Positions 12,457-24,982 are shown, counted from the first letter of the stretch. The stretch: 64,000 bases of DNA from Lumnitzera littorea (GCA_024138015.1 JAMXBB010000010.1:55557743-55621742); one strand, 5' to 3'. Numbers and translations are program-made. The notes: generated by a model from the sequence alone, not told the origin.

Positions 12457-15400
12457 TCACGAACGAAACCCTCCTCCACCACGACGGTCGTAGGGACCAG
12501 ATCGATCACGACTGTATCGATCACCTCCAGATCCACCACGACCACCAGCATCCCTGTTGCGTCCACCAGATCGATCTCCATTCCGGTCAGGACCATAGCG
12601 ACCACCACCACTTCCATACCTGTCATCCCTCCCACCATATCGACCCCCTCGGCCCCCTTCACTCGGACATTCTCTAGCAAAATGTCCAGGCTTGCCACAT
12701 CTGAAGCACTCTCCACCACCAGAACCTCGTCCACCACTATACTCATGATTGCGATGACGATCACGATCACGGCCCCCATCATGATCTCGACCAGAACCTT
12801 GATTTGGCTGGGCTTTTTCAACAATAATATTCCGCCCATCTAAATCCATTCCATTCATTGCTTCAATAGCCTCTTCCATTGCTTTCTTCTCATCAAAAGT
12901 AACAAACCCAAAGCCACGGGAACGTCCAGAGATCTTGTCAACAACCACCTGCATACACCAGCTGCAACATTTAATAAACAACCAACATTTTATTCACACC
13001 ACTCCTATTGCAGTTTTAACACCAATATTTTAATGCGCTTAACTTTGTGATAAACTCTAAGTAGGTCTAGGTATTAGGAAATCTTTTTGGTGGCTGTTTT
13101 GGCCACTCCTTTATAGTTATTAGTTACTTTGACAAGATTAATACACCATGATGGTCTAATTCAAAGCAGACAATCTTTTCAAGATCACACAACTTAAATT
13201 ACAAGAAAAATTTGGATGCAAAAACTTTGCAGCTGGGTTTACAAGCATAAATTATGCCCTCCGACCCTGCAGGGTGAGCAGGCAAGGCAATTCTAGTCAC
13301 TAACCAACTCAAACCACCTAGAAGGGCAAACCAACACCAACAATGTGCCTTGCACATGCATGATAGTCTAATTGCATTGCTCCTTCTTTTTTTCTGTTTT
13401 TTTGGGATAAAATCTGGATTCGAAAGAATTTTTTTTTTTTCTTGTGCAACAAATGTAATCAAATGTTTCAACAAATTATGTCAATATTAAAGTTAGTTAC
13501 TGTTTCCACCATATCTCAAAATTCAAAACCACTTGCAATCCAATAAAGACCTAAAATATTAAATATTTCATTCTTGTTGGATCAGTTCAGAACCTTAAAT
13601 GAATTCTTAGAAGCAATCTCTACTAAGATGGATCAAATAAGAGGCAGTATCTTGCATACCAAAAGTTCCATAAAGGTTCATGAAAATACATTCAAATGTT
13701 AAGAACTATAATATATCATATTTAAAAGTGACTATATGCATCCCACTCAGCTATTGCACAACACCTCTTATATGCATACATCTTTCGTTCTTTCTTTTCT
13801 CAGAGCTTATTTCTTTGAGTTTAAGAACGATAATATACCATATTTAAAAATAACTACTGCATCCCCACTAGGCTACTACACACCACCTTCGAAATGTGTA
13901 CATCTTTTATTCTTTCACATTCTTTCCTGAAAGCTTCCTTTTTGAGTTTAATGTTCTTTTTTAAAAAAATACAAAGGTGAAATTTAAACTTATCCAAGCA
14001 TAATGCATACGGTGCCATGTGGCTTTATCGGAGACTCCACCATATGTAAACTCGCAGCTCCCTCCCCTCCACAACAAGATTCTGAATTCAAAAAATTATG
14101 CCTACAACTAAGGTGTTGCAATTTGGCCACCAAAAATAATAAACAAAAAAAAAAAGAAAAAGAAAAAAAAGGGGAGAGAGAGAGAGAGAGAGAGATGGAA
14201 AAAAACAAAAAGAGAAGCAAGACAATGGTGTTGCATAAGACCTGTCTAAATATAGAGATACAATCATTCGAATCTTGGCTGCCATAATTGGGAACAAGCC
14301 TATAAGAGCCATGCACTAGTTTAAGTCTAACTTGCTTTTTGTAGATGACTTCCAAATTTGGCCTTACAGAGAAATTTGAAAGACAAGAAGGCCTTTATTA
14401 AAAGATTGAGATATAACAGGGTTCAAACAATTGTTATTTGTCAATCTGGTCCTGTTAAATATGTTTATAATAAAATAATCATACAGAATAATCAAATTGT
14501 CTTATATCAATAGATCCTAAAAAAGGGTTGAAAAAACTCATGCAGAATCTATATCCCCCATTCCTATTATAATGTTAATGCCCATGCTTTGGTTTGAATC
14601 AAATTGAACTCACATTCTTTGACCTGAAGCAACTGTAACAGGGAGTTCCTGGTGCATAAGCCCATAGAGTACCCTCAGCCTATGAACTACTGCAAATGTT
14701 AAATGTCAATTTGTGATGGGTACACTACTACACTACTATGGAAGTGCTTCTGATGATGCCTGGTCCCAATCTACCATAAGGGCCTGTTTGGCAATCATCA
14801 CTTTTTAAATATGTTATCCTATCTTTGTCTTATGTCCATAAAGACTATTCATCAAAATAATGTACCAATAAAATAGAAACACATTTTTCTCTTGTATGCC
14901 TGAAAACATTCTACCAACTAAAAGTAACCTACTAGATATTCACTACTTTATTACCATCCACCTTTTGATAATTTATAATTAAATATATACATATAAATAT
15001 AATATTTAAGAAACTAATTAGTTGTTTGATAAAGTTAAATAGTTACATTAGCTTAAAATAAACATTAATGAGATTTTCATACTTTAATTCAGTACCTAAT
15101 AGGGAATATTGAATAAAAATCTAATTACTTATAACAATTAGATATGAGCTTTACTAAGAAGTCTGTAATCAGTTTCTTGTTACTATATTGTGTCATATGA
15201 TGAATGTCCTTATATTAGGCATTCAATTATTCATATTAAGAGTATCAAACTATAATGGTTTATGGAGTAAACATACAATTCTGATTTTATACATTCAATA
15301 TGAGATGCAGATAAGTTTCCAAATACCAGTTCAAAAACAAATACAATATAGATAAAACTGTTTCAAACAACTTTTTTGAAAAGTTAAAAACAAAATTATG

Positions 15401-16780
15401 GTGGCCAAATGAACTAAAAATCTGCCTAAAATGGTTCAGTTTGATATGGAAGAAAATAACATATAAATGCATCAAGCTGGAATATTGGAATTACATCTAC
15501 TCCCAGAATTTGTCAAAACTCAAATCCATGGAGAGTGGGAATTTAAAAAGAAACAAGGAAAACCACCAAAACCAGAGTCTTATTTGAACAAAACTAAAGT
15601 CAATTTTGAAATTGAGCAACTCACTAGGATTCAAACTGATGAGCAAAGTAAAGATGTTGAAACTAACTAACATTCAGCTAAATTAAATTACCCAATAAAA
15701 GATTACATTTTGGCTATAAAAGTCAAATCATCATTTAAAGGGATGTGGTTCAGTCCAGCTAAGAGTAGAGGAACTCCATTAGACTAGTGCAAATCACTAG
15801 TCATTTTAAATCAAGTCAAGATATCATTGATGTGGCAGCAGCCTAAATTACCCTCAAAAGAAGTCATTGGTATTATTAGACAACTTTCGAATGTTCTCAC
15901 TTTTGAGAAGAAGAATACCAAGAAATTGAAGCTATTTTGAAAGGATCAACCATAAAATAGAAGAAATATAAGGAAAAGGAAACAAAAAGCACAGGGAATA
16001 TCCAAATTTGTGTTAGATTTATATACAAGTACAACATCAAAGAAGTGGAAGGATTAGAGGTATGTTCAGCAAAATGGTAGGGGTAAATTTGGAAACGAAA
16101 CTCTAGAAACATTGTGATCTTTTAGAGGTAATGCACTCTCTGTATTATTAAGTTTGGTGAAGAAGTCAGTGAAGACATCCCTTAATCAACCATGAGAGAC
16201 TAACTTTAGCAAACAGGAAAAAGTTGCCCTTAATATTCAAAGAAAGACGATTGCCATTGTTGATCCACCTTCATGAGATTGCCCCACTGCGTGCCTCTCC
16301 CCCCCCCCCCCCCAAAACACCAAACCAACTTGAATACCTCTCCTTCTCCCGCATAAGAAGACAACGGTTGACCCAACAAGAGCATGCCATTGAATATTTA
16401 CAAAGGTATCGCTCCTGCCCGCTACTTTAGACCTCTTTCTTTTACATTGGCTGGTACATTTCCAATCAGGACATTTCTACATATCAACATCATTTTGCCA
16501 ACTCAATTAAAAGCCTATGGCCATGGAAACCAACTAAAAATCAGTTTTCTCAGGGATAGGAAGTCTATGCCTACAAGCATGCAAATTTAGTACAGTAAAG
16601 GAAGTTGTGTTACGGTAAAGGAAACTTGTGAACAAGACACCGCTCAAAATAGATTGATGTTAATGATACCTTTGCCTCAAGAAGATGACCAAATTTCTCA
16701 AAAGCATCTTTCAAACCTCTGTCAGACGTTGCCCACGCAAGGCCTCCAACAAAGCAGCGGTATTCCACTTCTTCTGACAT
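12457..16780 (-). CDS. RZ1A-like: Glycine-rich RNA-binding protein, RRM plus CCHC zinc knuckle (RZ-1A-like), two coding exons
   Basis: Exon 1 is 16780-16670 (37 codons) with donor GT at 16669-16668. Exon 2 is 12948-12457, preceded by acceptor AG at 12950-12949. Together they encode 200 residues. Residues about 7-82 form an RRM: RNP2 is CFVGGL (9-14) and RNP1 is RGFGFVTF (48-55). Residues 85-116 are Arg/Asp/Gly-rich. A zinc knuckle CFRCGKPGHFAREC (C118, C121, H126, C131) is followed by a Gly/Arg/Asp/Tyr-rich RGG-like tail. This order and the sequence match plant RZ-1-type glycine-rich RNA-binding proteins, which bind RNA in the nucleus, act in splicing and RNA metabolism and are often cold-responsive. 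The start ATG lies in MSEEVEYRCF, the family's usual N terminus. No frameshift or stop is present, so the gene appears functional. The conserved splice phase (0, after ...EAK) supports the model. Which RZ1 paralogue it is remains inferred. Confidence 0.93.
13735..13945. repeat. Short direct duplication in the intron
   Basis: 13735-13830 and 13852-13945 share the pattern ATGCATCCCACT...CTATTGCACA...CATCTTT(C/T)(G/A)TTCTTTC...TTTGAGTTTAA, and both are preceded by an ATAATATA(T/C)CATATTTAAAA stretch. This is a diverged tandem duplication of about 115 bp with no coding meaning seen. Confidence 0.6.
14174..14195. repeat. (GA)11 microsatellite
   Basis: Eleven uninterrupted GA units, flanked upstream by an A/G-rich tract from about 14148. 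It lies in the large intron and produces spurious open frames on both strands. Confidence 0.97.
14779..15415. mobile_element. Possible non-autonomous hAT-like relic in the intron
   Basis: The left end reads AGGGCCTGTTTGGCAA, a common terminal sequence of plant hAT-type MITEs, and a partial inverted match GGTGGCCAAATGA lies near 15400. The interior is AT-rich and non-coding. The inverted ends match only in part and no 8-bp target duplication was found, so this is tentative. Confidence 0.28.
15466..16130 (+). pseudogene. Decayed reading frame of unknown origin inside the intron
   Basis: The open stretch 15467-15670 encodes a charged peptide containing LLPEFVKTQIHGEWEFKKKQ and GKPPKPESYLNKT. 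Protein-like sequence, with stops and frame changes, seems to continue to about 16130 (for example LMWQQPKLPSKEVIGIIRQL). Base use is more protein-like than the surroundings. It runs antisense to the host gene. I do not recognise the family; a reverse-transcribing element or an endogenous pararetrovirus-derived fragment is possible but untested. It cannot be an exon of the RNA-binding gene, because it is on the other strand. Confidence 0.45.
16299..16313. repeat. C15 homopolymer
   Basis: Fifteen consecutive cytosines after GTGCCTCT in the large intron. On the transcribed strand this is a G run, which could form a G-rich structure in the pre-mRNA or simply be an unstable simple repeat. Confidence 0.95.
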
Positions 16781-16787
16781 TTTTAAA

Positions 16788-17605
16788 CTGCACCATTTGC
16801 ACTAAACATGTTGAGCCAACAAATGCCCAGCACACTTAAGAGGATATACACAGCTGCTTAATGCTGCATTTAACATTTATCCAAGAACTACAACATCGAA
16901 ACTGACACAAAAGAAAAGGCTTGAAATATTTTGACAATCCATAGCAGCCTGTATAACAAAGACTTAAGTTGTAGAGGAACTTGGCTTAAAAGAATCAATT
17001 AGAACACTTTCATGCACAAACCTTGGTAATTGAAGATAGTCGTATGAAGTATCAGAGGAAAACACACTATTTCATCAAATACATAACAAGCCGACCCTAA
17101 AGGACCCTTCTCAGCCTGAAGGAAACTTATCACCTTCCTGCCATGTCCAACCAAGTGCTAGTAGTCAACATTAGAACTTCCAACCACCATCCAATCTGAA
17201 GCACCTTAGCAAATATCAAAATGTTTCCTTCACTTTTCAGGAATCATTAACCTATAGATTGAAGCTTTGCGATCCCATAGAGAAGAAGATGTGACTTCTT
17301 ATCAATCTTAATGCTCAACTCAAATCATCTAAGACAACAAAACCACTTCAAGATAAAATGTAGTGAGCTCCTCTTCATATACAAGAGAACCAATTACTCA
17401 ACGGTCCATGACCAGTGACATGAACAAGCAAATCCTCAAATTTTGCTAACAGACTAGCTAATTCAATCCAGTAACAAACAAAACCATAGGGATCCGTCAG
17501 TTAACAAGCAAATCACCATCAATCCATCAAACAAAAGCAGGAACTAGAAACTAAAAGGCGATCTAGCAGTGGAAACATGAGGAATAATAATGTAAATCGA
17601 CGTAC
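16788..17605 (-). other. Predicted 5' UTR intron of the RZ-1-like gene
   Basis: Just upstream of the ATG the minus strand reads GGTGCAG|TTTAAAAATG, a good acceptor 7 bases before the start. Two consensus donors lie upstream: CTACAG|GTACGT (exon end 17606) and ACTCAG|GTAAAT (exon end 17646). Use of either gives an intron of about 0.8 kb in the 5' leader. Confidence 0.65.
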
Positions 17606-17770
17606 CTGTAGATATCTGCGAGAATGATCCCAGCAATTGATTTACCTGAGTCTCGACTGAGTTAATTGAATCAACAAGACGATAGAAACCAGCAAGGCAC
17701 GTGTAAGAGCGATGAGATGAGAAAAGGCGCTAAGGTCAGTAGGACTGCTTAGGCGTTTTGGTCTTCGGTT
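17606..17770 (-). other. Predicted 5' UTR exon of the RZ-1-like gene
   Basis: A CT-rich leader-like stretch with local base composition unlike the AT-rich flanks, ending at one of two consensus donors. Its 5' end is estimated from the TATA-like element at 17788-17800. Confidence 0.5.
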
Positions 17771-17775
17771 TAGGG
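17769..17775 (-). promoter_or_regulatory. Telo-box-like motif near the transcription start
   Basis: The minus strand reads CCCTAAACC within AATCCCTAAACCG. Plant telo-boxes are common near transcription starts of genes for translation and RNA metabolism, which fits an RNA-binding protein gene. Confidence 0.4.
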
Positions 17776-17787
17776 ATTGGCATCCGA

Positions 17788-17800
17788 ATATTTTATTTAT
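17788..17800 (-). promoter_or_regulatory. TATA-like box of the RZ-1-like gene
   Basis: Minus-strand ATAAATAAAATAT, some 20-30 bases upstream of the leader-like sequence. Plausible core promoter in an AT-rich area, so chance occurrence is possible. Confidence 0.4.
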
Positions 17801-20371
17801 CTACTATTAAAATAATAGATATACTCACCTGCAGAAGCTCCACTCTCCGAACCCTGGACTAGAGGGACATGTAGCAGAATAACGCCCAGCACTTTCTACA
17901 TTGTAATCGACAAGAGAAAGGAAAAATTATAGATGAAAAATAGGCTAGAAATTTTTATTTCATTATCCACTTTGTGTATAATTTTTATTGCAATAGATAT
18001 CTATTTTAGTATATTGAGTTCCCTCATAAATATTTTGATGATAAAAAAAATAATTAAGATATTTAGCAAGTTTTTTAAGTATGCAAGTCAATAAACATAA
18101 AAATAAGAATTTTATTTTAATACTAATTTCAAAAATCAGAACCAAACTAGAGATAAATTCAAAAACTCAAGTACAATATCAAAAGTTATAAATCCAACTT
18201 ATTGGAAAAGTATTTTGAGCTTATAAATGTTTGAAGGCTTAACTTTACTTGTTGAATATATTTGGATAATAAATCCAATACGGTTCACAAAGTTACTTAA
18301 TTAAATCAATGGGGATTAAGTTGGAATTAAAATATTTATTCTAGGGATAAGCTTAGTTGGATATGATATTATATAACAACAAGTAGATTTTATTGAAAAC
18401 TTAAAAGTATCATGAGAATTTTGAAAGATTATCATCAAGATATATAGAGAATTTTAATGAGTTTAAATAAATATTTATTTGAATTTAAAACAAGAATGGA
18501 TAAATATATAAATGAAGATATGTTGAGACAAGGATGAATTTTATCTTGTTGATATAGATTTTTATCAAAATTAAAAAAGCCGTTATTCAAATGTTTTCAA
18601 GACTTGTTTACTCAATTATGTCAAATTTAACAAAGTACAAACGAGTAAGACAATAACAAAATTATTCTAGAAGTCTCAAGAATCAAATTCAAAACATTAG
18701 TATTTACTCATAATTTTTAAGAGGTATTTATTTTTAAAAAATAGGAAATTCAATTTTTGCAAATTATATTAAAGAAGCACAAGAAGAAATGAGAGCAATG
18801 TTACAAGAATTCTTGCATACTTCATCAGATAAATGATATAAGAAGTATAACATTCAAATTCAATTCATATTCAAGTGATTTGGTCTCTACAATTTATGGG
18901 ATTATAATAACCAATAGCTAAATCAAGATTTTTTCAAATAACTCAAGATTTAATCAAAACTCATCCAAGATTATAGCAAAGAGATGTTGCATCAAAAGAT
19001 ATAAAAGAAGACAAGTTTAAATTTTTCGAGATAGATAACATATTAAAGCTGCATTTGTTTTCTAAAAACTTGACATTTGAGAAAATTTAGAATCATATGC
19101 AAAATATAATTTAGAGTCAACGTTGTCTAATCTATTTCCATATTGTGATTTTATTATGTACTTTTATTTAAGAGGATCTTTGTATTATGTCTTCATAGCT
19201 ACTACAATCACAATTGTTCGTGTAATAGTCTTTATGTGAGAGAGATTTTCAAATTTCTGTAGATTTGTAAATAGGCAAAGATAAGTTAGTAAGACAGAGT
19301 AGAAAAACTTGTAACTGCTTCTCTCTTATTGAAATTAGTGAAAAGTTGATAGTGAAATGACAACGGTGAGGATTATTAGGTCTCCAATAGTGGAGTTAAA
19401 AAAGTGTAGCAAGCACAAGGCTAAATCACTATAAATCTCTTTATTTACTTTGTGTTTTTATTATTTATTATATATTGTTTCACACTTAATCTTACTTAAG
19501 TAATTCAATAGAACATTTTTAATCTGGTTTTATGAAAAAGTTTATAGTTTTATTATAACCAATCCATCCCTTTCCCTTCCCCCACCCCAACCACCCTCCT
19601 CTTGGTTACTTTTTAGACCTACATAGTGTTTACATTAGTTCATACAATTGCAATATTAAGTTGGAAAAAAAAAACCAAAAAATATCATTTAGAAAAAATA
19701 ATCAAATTTTTTCCATAATCAAAAGTTATTTAATTGTAATATTAATAAGGTTACAATTTTCATATTATTTAAAATTTTTATTCCTTTTATAGAGTGAATA
19801 AAATGTTCCAACTTTCCTAAGTAACAACTAACAACTATTCTCAATAGAATAGGAATAAAAAAACTCTTGGGCATTAAAATTTTTTGCCCATTTTTCAAAT
19901 AACTAAGGTAATAAAAAGTTGATAATCAATAGTTATTTTATTCCCACTTTGTTAACTTCAAGTAAATGGGTCATTAATCTTTTAGTCTATTATATTTTAG
20001 TCCTAAATTTTTTCTTTAATTCTAATTAAATTCTTAACATTTTCAAATTTGTAAAATCTATTTCAATATTCTACTCATTCATAATGCATGTAAAATTTAA
20101 CTTGGTTTATAATAATTAATTCAACAAAATATTATGTATATGAATACATAACATAATAAAAATAATATTAACTATATGATATAATAAAATAATAAAGAAA
20201 TACAAAAGATAATTAATAATGGGAAAAAGAGGCCAGGAAAAAGAATGTATAAATTTCAACCACTTTAGTTGACTACCCTAAAACAAATTAGAAATTAAGA
20301 TATACTTAAGAAGAATTTAAAAAATAACAAATTAAACAAGATTTATTTTTTTTTTAAATAGGATTTAAATA

Positions 20372-20458
20372 TGTCAGTCTCGTATAAGATATCAAGAGAG
20401 AGGGTGAATTGATATGTTGGTCTCGTATAAGATATCAAGAGATAGGATAAATTGATAT
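20372..20458. repeat. 43-bp tandem duplication
   Basis: Two copies of GTCTCGTATAAGATATCAAG followed by AGA..AGG.T.AATTGATAT (about 20376-20416 and 20419-20458), with few differences between them. Confidence 0.85.
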
Positions 20459-22789
20459 TTTTAAACTTTTGAAAACCTTTCGATATAAGAAAAATGAAAT
20501 TACCTATCTTAATAACTTATAATGGTAAATAGTGATAATTTAATGATTCAATGCACTACAATTAACAAATCAAATTAAAAAAGTATAGGAAAGAAGAAAA
20601 TCAGGTAGAGATTTTATAGAGCTTCGCCTTTTTACCTACTGCTTTCTTCTAACTCCATTGTTGGGGACCTAATTTATTTCATCAATGTCGTTTCACTTGA
20701 TCCACTTGAATAAATCACAAACAGATTACAAGCATTTGTTATAGCGACTTTATAATACTCTGCTTTGCTTAACTAGTCTCTCTACAATCCACACTAATAC
20801 AGATTTATAGAGTATGAACTATCTTTTCTCTATAATAAAGTATAGATATTACAAGTGAGAATAAGAGTACAAATTTCAAATAATTTTGCACTTGGAAGAA
20901 ATAATGTTTATTATAGAACTTTGATTTGATGCAGCACTTTGAAGAAGCATCTAAAAAACTTTCTGAAACTTTTCAGAAGGTAAAAATTGATTAAGATTTT
21001 TTTGTGCAAAGATAATTTTTTTCTTTAGAGTTATATCTCGATATTTTGAATCCTCTCTCCTTTTATATTAAAATCTTCCAATGGCTAAAAATCTAAAGAT
21101 TTTCTTTACTTCCATAATTATCCAACCGTTAGATTGCAAAAGATAATCCTTGGATATTTTCAATAGAAAATCTTGGTATTTTGAATTTAAAAACCTATTC
21201 TTCTTAATTTGTTCAGATTAGATATACTTAAAGTCATAACCACTAGATAAATTTCTTAAACTTAATGAAGAGATAATCCTTATTAGATATTTTTGGATAA
21301 AGTTCATTTCGAATTTCTACAAAATTTGACTCAACTTTATCCTTATCCATATTTGTGTCTATCTTGATTTTTCAAAAATTAAATCACTCAAAAATAATTC
21401 TCATAGATCTTAACTTCATCTTGAGTGAAACAGGATTAAGTGTATTTTCCTAATATACCTAATCTAGTAGAGCTAAATCTTGATTAATTTGTATATGATT
21501 TAAAACTAATTTCAATGCCATACTTCTAGACTTACTTTCTAAACAAGTTTATGAAGAGTATCAGCCTATTGTTTTCGAAGTTTCTAAATAAATTTTTGAA
21601 GTATTGTACCAATTCTTTTTATAAAAGCTTCTGCAATATTTTTTGGAGATTTTCCAGACTAGTCTATTTTCAATCAATTCAAAACTTTTGAATAAGCTTT
21701 TAGATGAAACCTAATTTTGCGAAATTAAACTGTTTAAAAATCCTTCTATAAGTCTGTACTCTTAAAAATTCTTTAGCTTTTAACCCTTTTTATTATCATT
21801 AAAATGTATGAGAGATATCTAACAAAAGATGTTGAGACACAAATAGAAGGGGCAAAAAATACCTTTACTTAAGTAGAATAGTAAATAAACATCAAAAACT
21901 AAAAGTACACTTTTATCTCTATAAAGCAATAATTGCAAGCAATGTGGTTATACTCAGGCCAAAGATTTGATACAAACATATAAGGGGGTTTCCCTAAAAA
22001 AATGAAAATATAAATCATATTTTAAATATAAAAGAAAAATGAATATAAAATTATACAATCAAATCCATAATTGGATTAAAAATAAGTCATATAAAATTGT
22101 AACAAAATACTAATGGCTTGATAGGATACAAGATTCCCCATTACTTTACAAAGGGAATGCATTAATATTCTTACTCATCTTGCTCTATCTATTCGAGAAG
22201 AAATAATGATTATGTTTACTCCACCAAGTAATTTACGTGATCTTTTGTACCAAGATTTAAATATGTTGTGCGATTATAGCTCCTAATTAAGTATTTTGCA
22301 TGATTTTCTATTATTATCAATCTATATATGTATATATATATTTGCTAACTATGGAGAGGGAATTCAAACCCTAATCTATCTCAATAAGACATCTATGGTA
22401 ATACCATTAGATTACAATGGCTTTAGCATATGTTTGTTATTATTAAGGGAGGACTTGTTTGACTCCTCTTCTTTGAGCTATAGTTTTAAAAATAATTTAT
22501 CCTAACACTAAGTGTATATTTGAGAAAAAACTGCCTCTCTCATTCCCATCATCATTATTCATCTTACTTATGTAATCTTTTTCTTTCTCATTTGTATTTT
22601 TGTTTACTCATAAACGACAAAAGCAAATGCATTGGTGCCTTCGAACTCCATTAGATTTGTGTTTGTTCCCACACCATCTCATTGATACTTACAAGAGAGG
22701 TAAGTCTATGAATCAATTCAGGTGTTACTATGGAAATGGGATCAAAAGAATCTATATTTTGATATTTTTTTCTTTTGAAGAATCAAGTT

Positions 22790-23103
22790 TTTCAATTGAT
22801 AAAGATTCAAACTTTACATGTTTTCCCAAATGGGTTTTCTTTTTTTCAATTGATAAAGATCTACGTGTTTTTAGTTTTCATAAATAAGTTTCATTTTTTC
22901 CCTACAATTACATGTAAATATTATGTTAGTAAAGTTTTGGTTTTTAGATTATAACAATTATATTATGTAATGTTGTAATAAAGATCCAACCTTTACATGT
23001 TTTCGCAAACGGGTTTCCATTTTTTTCCCTCAAATTACATGTAAATATTATGTTGGTAAACTTTTGGTTTTTACATTTTAACAATTATATTATGTAATGT
23101 TGT
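22790..23103. repeat. Diverged tandem duplication
   Basis: Copy 1 (about 22797-22976) and copy 2 (22978-23103) share AAAGATCCAAC/TTTACATGTTTTC, then CCCT.CAAATTACATGTAAATA, then TTTTGGTTTTTA and TATTATGTAATGTTGT. Copy 1 carries an extra insert of about 55 bp. The open frame at 22600-22887 comes from this repeat and is not considered a gene. Confidence 0.8.
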
Positions 23104-24319
23104 AGTGTTGAAGGAGTGTTTGGGTACGCAATAAATATCAAGCACATCAAACATATTAATTAGAATGTTCCTTCTAGCACTGTACTTAATTGGTAAGTTT
23201 ACTAAATCCTCTTGTAGTTATTCATTTTCACTTAATAGGGCAAAGGAATTCTAGGATGAGACACTTTAGTTACCTATGTAAAAGTCTTGATTAAGACACT
23301 TAAGTTACCCATTTGGGAGGTCATTCAAATAATGTTCATTAAAACCTTAGAAATGGGTTATTGGATCATCTACTTGATTGTATGTAGAAGTTCTTAGTGT
23401 ACATGACTAATTAATTGCATAATGTTGCTGATAATTGTGTGTTTATGGAAGTTTGATCTCATAATATTATTTTTATGCTTTGAAATTTATTGAAATGAAT
23501 AAGTTTAACACAAACCTCATTTTTTGGCATAGCTTTGCACAATGGATAATCTAAGGATTCTAATTATGTTCCTTTGGTTTGCTCCTCTCTAGGTACATGT
23601 TATGATATTAAATTTCCCACTTAGCATTTTTAACATTGAAATTGTTGCTACATGCAAACGATTCTTAGTCCTTGAGGTGAAGGAAACTATATGCTAATGC
23701 AAACTTAAGAGGGTATGCGTTCGTGCTATTTATTTTGTACATAAAGGGAAGTCATGTGCAAATGCATTACATTAGCAGACAAGCAAAATTTGGTCTTTTC
23801 CATGAGAAAATATTTCATTACCTTAGGGCCATCTAACCTTCCTCCCATTTTTATTGACAAGAAGGATAATGAGTAAACTATACCTACATATGAGTCATAT
23901 CATTCTATATGTCATAAAATTAATTAAGGGGTCATAAAATATTTTTTGTTTTTCATATGTTCCTTATCCAAGATGATACAACTATATGAACATAAAAAGT
24001 ACGTATGATTCCTTACCCTTATTTGCAAGAATTTGGGTTATAAAGTATTTAATAGGTTATTAAAAAGGAAAAAAAAATTGCAATTGTGGAAAAGATGGAA
24101 AAAGTTATTCCTTTTTGAATATTTACTTGCATTTTGTTGCTACTTATCCTTCAATTTTGTGTCGCTTTAGATTTTTTTCACTTATTTGCTAGACTTGATC
24201 ATTACTAGAATTTGCACCAAATAAGTGCTACTTCTTCACAATGGTACATGATTTATACAATTTCCTTTTGCTATTTTTGTTTAGAGTATTACTCAGCCAT
24301 TTCTTATACATGTTGTAAA

Positions 24320-24982
24320 TGTAGGGGTTCAATTGGAGTAGTTATGTACAAGTCACGCGAGTATCGTGTTACACGTGGCCTTAGATAGTGACGTAAAGAT
24401 AACACTTAATGAAATGATAAGAGTGAGAATGGCAGAAAGGAGCAACAAGTAATTCCAGAGTCTTGAACACATAAGTGATTGATAAAAGAGCCTAAGGAAC
24501 TTAAGATGTCAACCTTACAGTTCTTGAGTAGCTGAGATCGTTCTTTGCCAGAACATTTCTTTGATCTTAAAGAGCAAAGGTTTCATAGTGGAACACCATT
24601 TTTCTTTGATCTTTAGAGTGGTGTCAAATGAGGAAGAGTGGTTGAGTATTTATATGCTCTTGGGCTTGATGACAGCCGTTAGATTGTATTGGCGATTGAC
24701 GAATGAGATAAAATTTCAATAATCTCCTAATTATCTAGAATGATTTTTGCAAAGGAATCAAAGCCAATAACCTTCCTCATAGTGCATGAGCCTGCCTGGG
24801 AAAAGTTAAAGGTAAACAAACCAATCTAATAGTTCCTATTTCAAGCCCTCTAAGACAAACCTCTCTAAATCATCCCAAATATAAATTGAATTTTTTGGAC
24901 CCTGTCACCAAACTCAAGGAGTCAAGCTATATAAATAGTGGCATTGGCCTAAAGTATTAATATAACAATTTTGCCTTTTACA
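24320..24982 (-). mobile_element. 3' LTR of a truncated Tat-type gypsy element
   Basis: On the minus strand the segment begins TGTAAAAGGC and ends ACCCCTACA. Directly upstream of it on that strand lies AGTTAAGGGGCAAAA, nearly the same polypurine tract as in the Tat element at 56901-56918. A TATA box (CATATAAATA) sits at 24648-24657. The internal region should lie above 24983, but no domain is visible there and another LTR begins at 25522, so the element is truncated. Confidence 0.55.

Larger units (their letters stand above)
12949..16669 (-). other. 3.7-kb intron in the RRM of the RZ-1-like gene
   Basis: Bounded by a GT donor (minus-strand AAG|GTATCA) and an AG acceptor (TATGCAG|GTGG). It separates the two RRM halves after the VEAK-like motif, a conserved intron position in this family to my knowledge. 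It is large because it holds repeats: a (GA)11 microsatellite, a possible hAT-like relic, a 15-base C run and a decayed plus-strand reading frame. Confidence 0.85.
17820..24319. other. AT-rich intergenic region
   Basis: No exon or recognisable protein domain was found on either strand. About 18420-19500 contains short protein-like runs and ends in sequence resembling a retroelement LTR or leader (CACAAGGCTAAATCACTATA), but nothing firm. Two small tandem duplications are listed separately. Confidence 0.45.

Noticed and set aside
12423..12677. Plus-strand His/Asp-rich open frame
   Set aside because: Antisense shadow of the RGG-like tail of the RNA-binding gene.
12273..12839. 188-residue minus-strand open frame overlapping the RNA-binding gene
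   Set aside because: It is a shifted frame of the Gly/Arg-rich exon; the real frame has RRM and zinc-knuckle motifs and a proper splice site, this one only low-complexity Val/Asp/Met runs.
13990..14355. Open frames on both strands around 14 kb
   Set aside because: They come from the A/G-rich tract and (GA)11 microsatellite in the intron.
14779..15415. Confident MITE call in the intron
   Set aside because: Only one end is a good hAT-like terminus; the other is a partial match and no 8-bp duplication was found, so it is kept only as a low-confidence feature.
22600..22887. 95-residue plus-strand open frame
   Set aside because: Lies across a diverged tandem duplication, is Phe/Ser-rich, and has no domain or exon context.
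24320..24982. Solo LTR interpretation of the Tat-type LTR
   Set aside because: The flanks (GTAAA and TTTTG) do not form a duplication and a polypurine tract abuts one side, so a truncated element is the better reading.
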